Below, piece by piece: positions 4,411 to 5,431 of a stretch of 5,431 nucleotides of DNA (the first letter of the stretch is position 1; each line of letters begins with the position of its first letter). The DNA comes from an uncultured Collinsella sp. (lineage in GTDB: Bacteria > Actinomycetota > Coriobacteriia > Coriobacteriales > Coriobacteriaceae). The stretch is taken from NCBI GenBank assembly GCA_902496845.1, contig CABVCJ010000097.1, positions 1 through 5,431 on the forward strand, given 5' to 3'. The notes below the pieces were generated by a model. The model did not search any database, had not been told where the DNA came from, and saw nothing but the letters and a program-made list of their open reading frames with translations. The position numbers and the translations under genes were made by a program.

Positions 4411-5431
4411 ATGGATCTTATCGCCCAGCTCGCCCACGAGCTCAACCTTAAGGCTGACAACATCGAGGCAGCCGTCAAGCTCATCGACGAGGGCAACACC
4501 ATCCCCTTTATCTCGCGCTACCGCAAGGAAGCCACAGGCGGCATGGACGACGTCGCCCTGCGCGCACTCGACGAGCGCCTGTCTTACCTGCGCAATCTTG
4601 AGCAGCGCAAGGAGGACGTCATCCTGCTCATCGACGCCCAGGGCAAACTCACGCCCGAACTCGAGCAGCAGATTCGCGAGGCCACGCAGCTCCAGCGTGT
4701 CGAGGACCTCTACAAGCCCTACCGCAAAAAGCGCATGACCCGCGCGCAGAAGGCCCGCGAGGCCGGCCTGGAGCCGCTCGCCAACATGATCATCATGCAA
4801 GCCTCGGCCAAGGGCAGCGCGCTCGACGCCGCAGCGGTATACGTCAATGATGAGGCCGGCTTCGACACGCCCGAAAAGGCGCTCGCCGGTGCCGCCGACA
4901 TCGTGGCCGAAACGGTAGCCGAGGACCCCGAGAACGTCGCCGACCTGCGCGCCTTTACGCAAAACACCGCCGATATCGTCGTCGAAGCCACCGACCCCGC
5001 CGAGAAGACCCCCTACGAGCCGTACTACAGCTATGACGAGCCGCTGCGCCGTATACCCAACCACCGCGTGTTGGCTATCGATCGCGGTGAGCGCGAGGGC
5101 AAGCTCCGCGTGCGCGTGAACGTCGACGGCACTGCCGCCACGGCACGCCTCGGTAGCCGTTGGCCCCGACGCCAGGGCGTCTTCGCGCCCGTCTTTGACG
5201 CCGCCATCGCCGACGGCTACAAGCGCCTCATGGCCCCCTCGCTAGAGCGCGAGGCCCGCGCCAAACTCACCGTTCGCGCCCAGACCGAGGCCATCAACGT
5301 CTTTGCCAAGAATCTCGAGGGCCTGCTCTCGGCACGCCCCGTGCGCGGCGCCCGCGTGCTCGCACTCGATCCGGGCTACCGCACCGGCTGCAAGGTCGCC
5401 GTCATGGACGAGACCGGCAAGCTGCTCGACC
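4411..5431 (+). CDS. tex: Tex, S1-domain transcription accessory / RNA-binding protein (partial, continues beyond the right edge)
   Basis: 340 codons are present, a little under half of the usual 720-780-residue Tex protein. The N-terminal Tex helical domain is clear: IPFISRYRKEATGGMDDV (31-48), the LTPELEQQIREA stretch near residue 80, VEDLYKPYRKKRMTRAQKAR (96-115) and the following REAGLEPLA. A long helical region leads to the YqgF/RNase H-like domain, which opens with LALDPGYRTGCKVAV (about 317-331). The helix-hairpin-helix and S1 domains would lie beyond the window. Tex binds nucleic acid in the cytoplasm and is linked to transcription control and stress tolerance in other bacteria. The ATG at 4411 has AAGGAG 4 bases upstream and matches the family's usual N-terminus. 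It is separated from the upstream operon by a terminator and a repeat element, so it is probably transcribed alone. Confidence 0.95.
   Translation, partial: MDLIAQLAHELNLKADNIEAAVKLIDEGNTIPFISRYRKEATGGMDDVALRALDERLSYLRNLEQRKEDVILLIDAQGKLTPELEQQIREATQLQRVEDLYKPYRKKRMTRAQKAREAGLEPLANMIIMQASAKGSALDAAAVYVNDEAGFDTPEKALAGAADIVAETVAEDPENVADLRAFTQNTADIVVEATDPAEKTPYEPYYSYDEPLRRIPNHRVLAIDRGEREGKLRVRVNVDGTAATARLGSRWPRRQGVFAPVFDAAIADGYKRLMAPSLEREARAKLTVRAQTEAINVFAKNLEGLLSARPVRGARVLALDPGYRTGCKVAVMDETGKLLD

Noticed and set aside
4050..4502. A 150-codon minus-strand frame across the gap before tex
   Set aside because: It runs through the terminator, the inverted repeat and the tex start; composition is mixed, there is no domain, and no convincing ribosome site was seen.
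4393..5064. A 223-codon minus-strand frame over the start of tex
   Set aside because: It is the complement of well-conserved Tex N-terminal codons and shows no motif of its own.

Overview
The window is GC-rich with strong G/C third-codon preference and Shine-Dalgarno-led genes. Codon use, intergenic style and protein character suggest a high-GC gut actinobacterium of the class Coriobacteriia (Collinsella-like). That assignment is an inference from overall character; no marker gene here proves it.

Layout: (1) positions 1-452, minus strand, the N-terminal half of a LysR-type regulator running off the left edge; (2) positions 453-685, a divergent control region rich in palindromes and repeated ACCTGCG motifs; (3) positions 686-3999, three plus-strand genes for a short-chain dehydrogenase (SDR), a 12-helix MFS carrier of the OFA (oxalate/formate antiporter-like) type and a Gfo/Idh/MocA NAD(P)-dependent oxidoreductase, separated by gaps of 66 and 68 bases that each hold a stem-loop; (4) a factor-independent terminator at 4072-4107; (5) a gene-free stretch at 4108-4410 dominated by a ~160-bp imperfect inverted repeat of MITE/structured-RNA type plus a second small hairpin; (6) from 4411 to the right edge, the first 340 codons of the transcription accessory protein Tex.

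The regulator and the three-gene unit look like a self-contained uptake-and-oxidation cassette. The regulator would sense a small molecule, the carrier would bring in an anionic or polar substrate, and two different NAD(P) dehydrogenases would act on it in sequence, for example oxidising a polyol, sugar acid, cyclitol or hydroaromatic acid. The substrate cannot be read from the sequence. Tex is a housekeeping gene and appears unrelated, being insulated by the terminator and the repeat element.

The items most worth a second look are the undefined catabolic cassette, the 13-bp perfect hairpin between the carrier and the second oxidoreductase (REP-like, no U-tract), the 4168-4329 inverted-repeat element, and the symmetrical motifs of the divergent promoter region.
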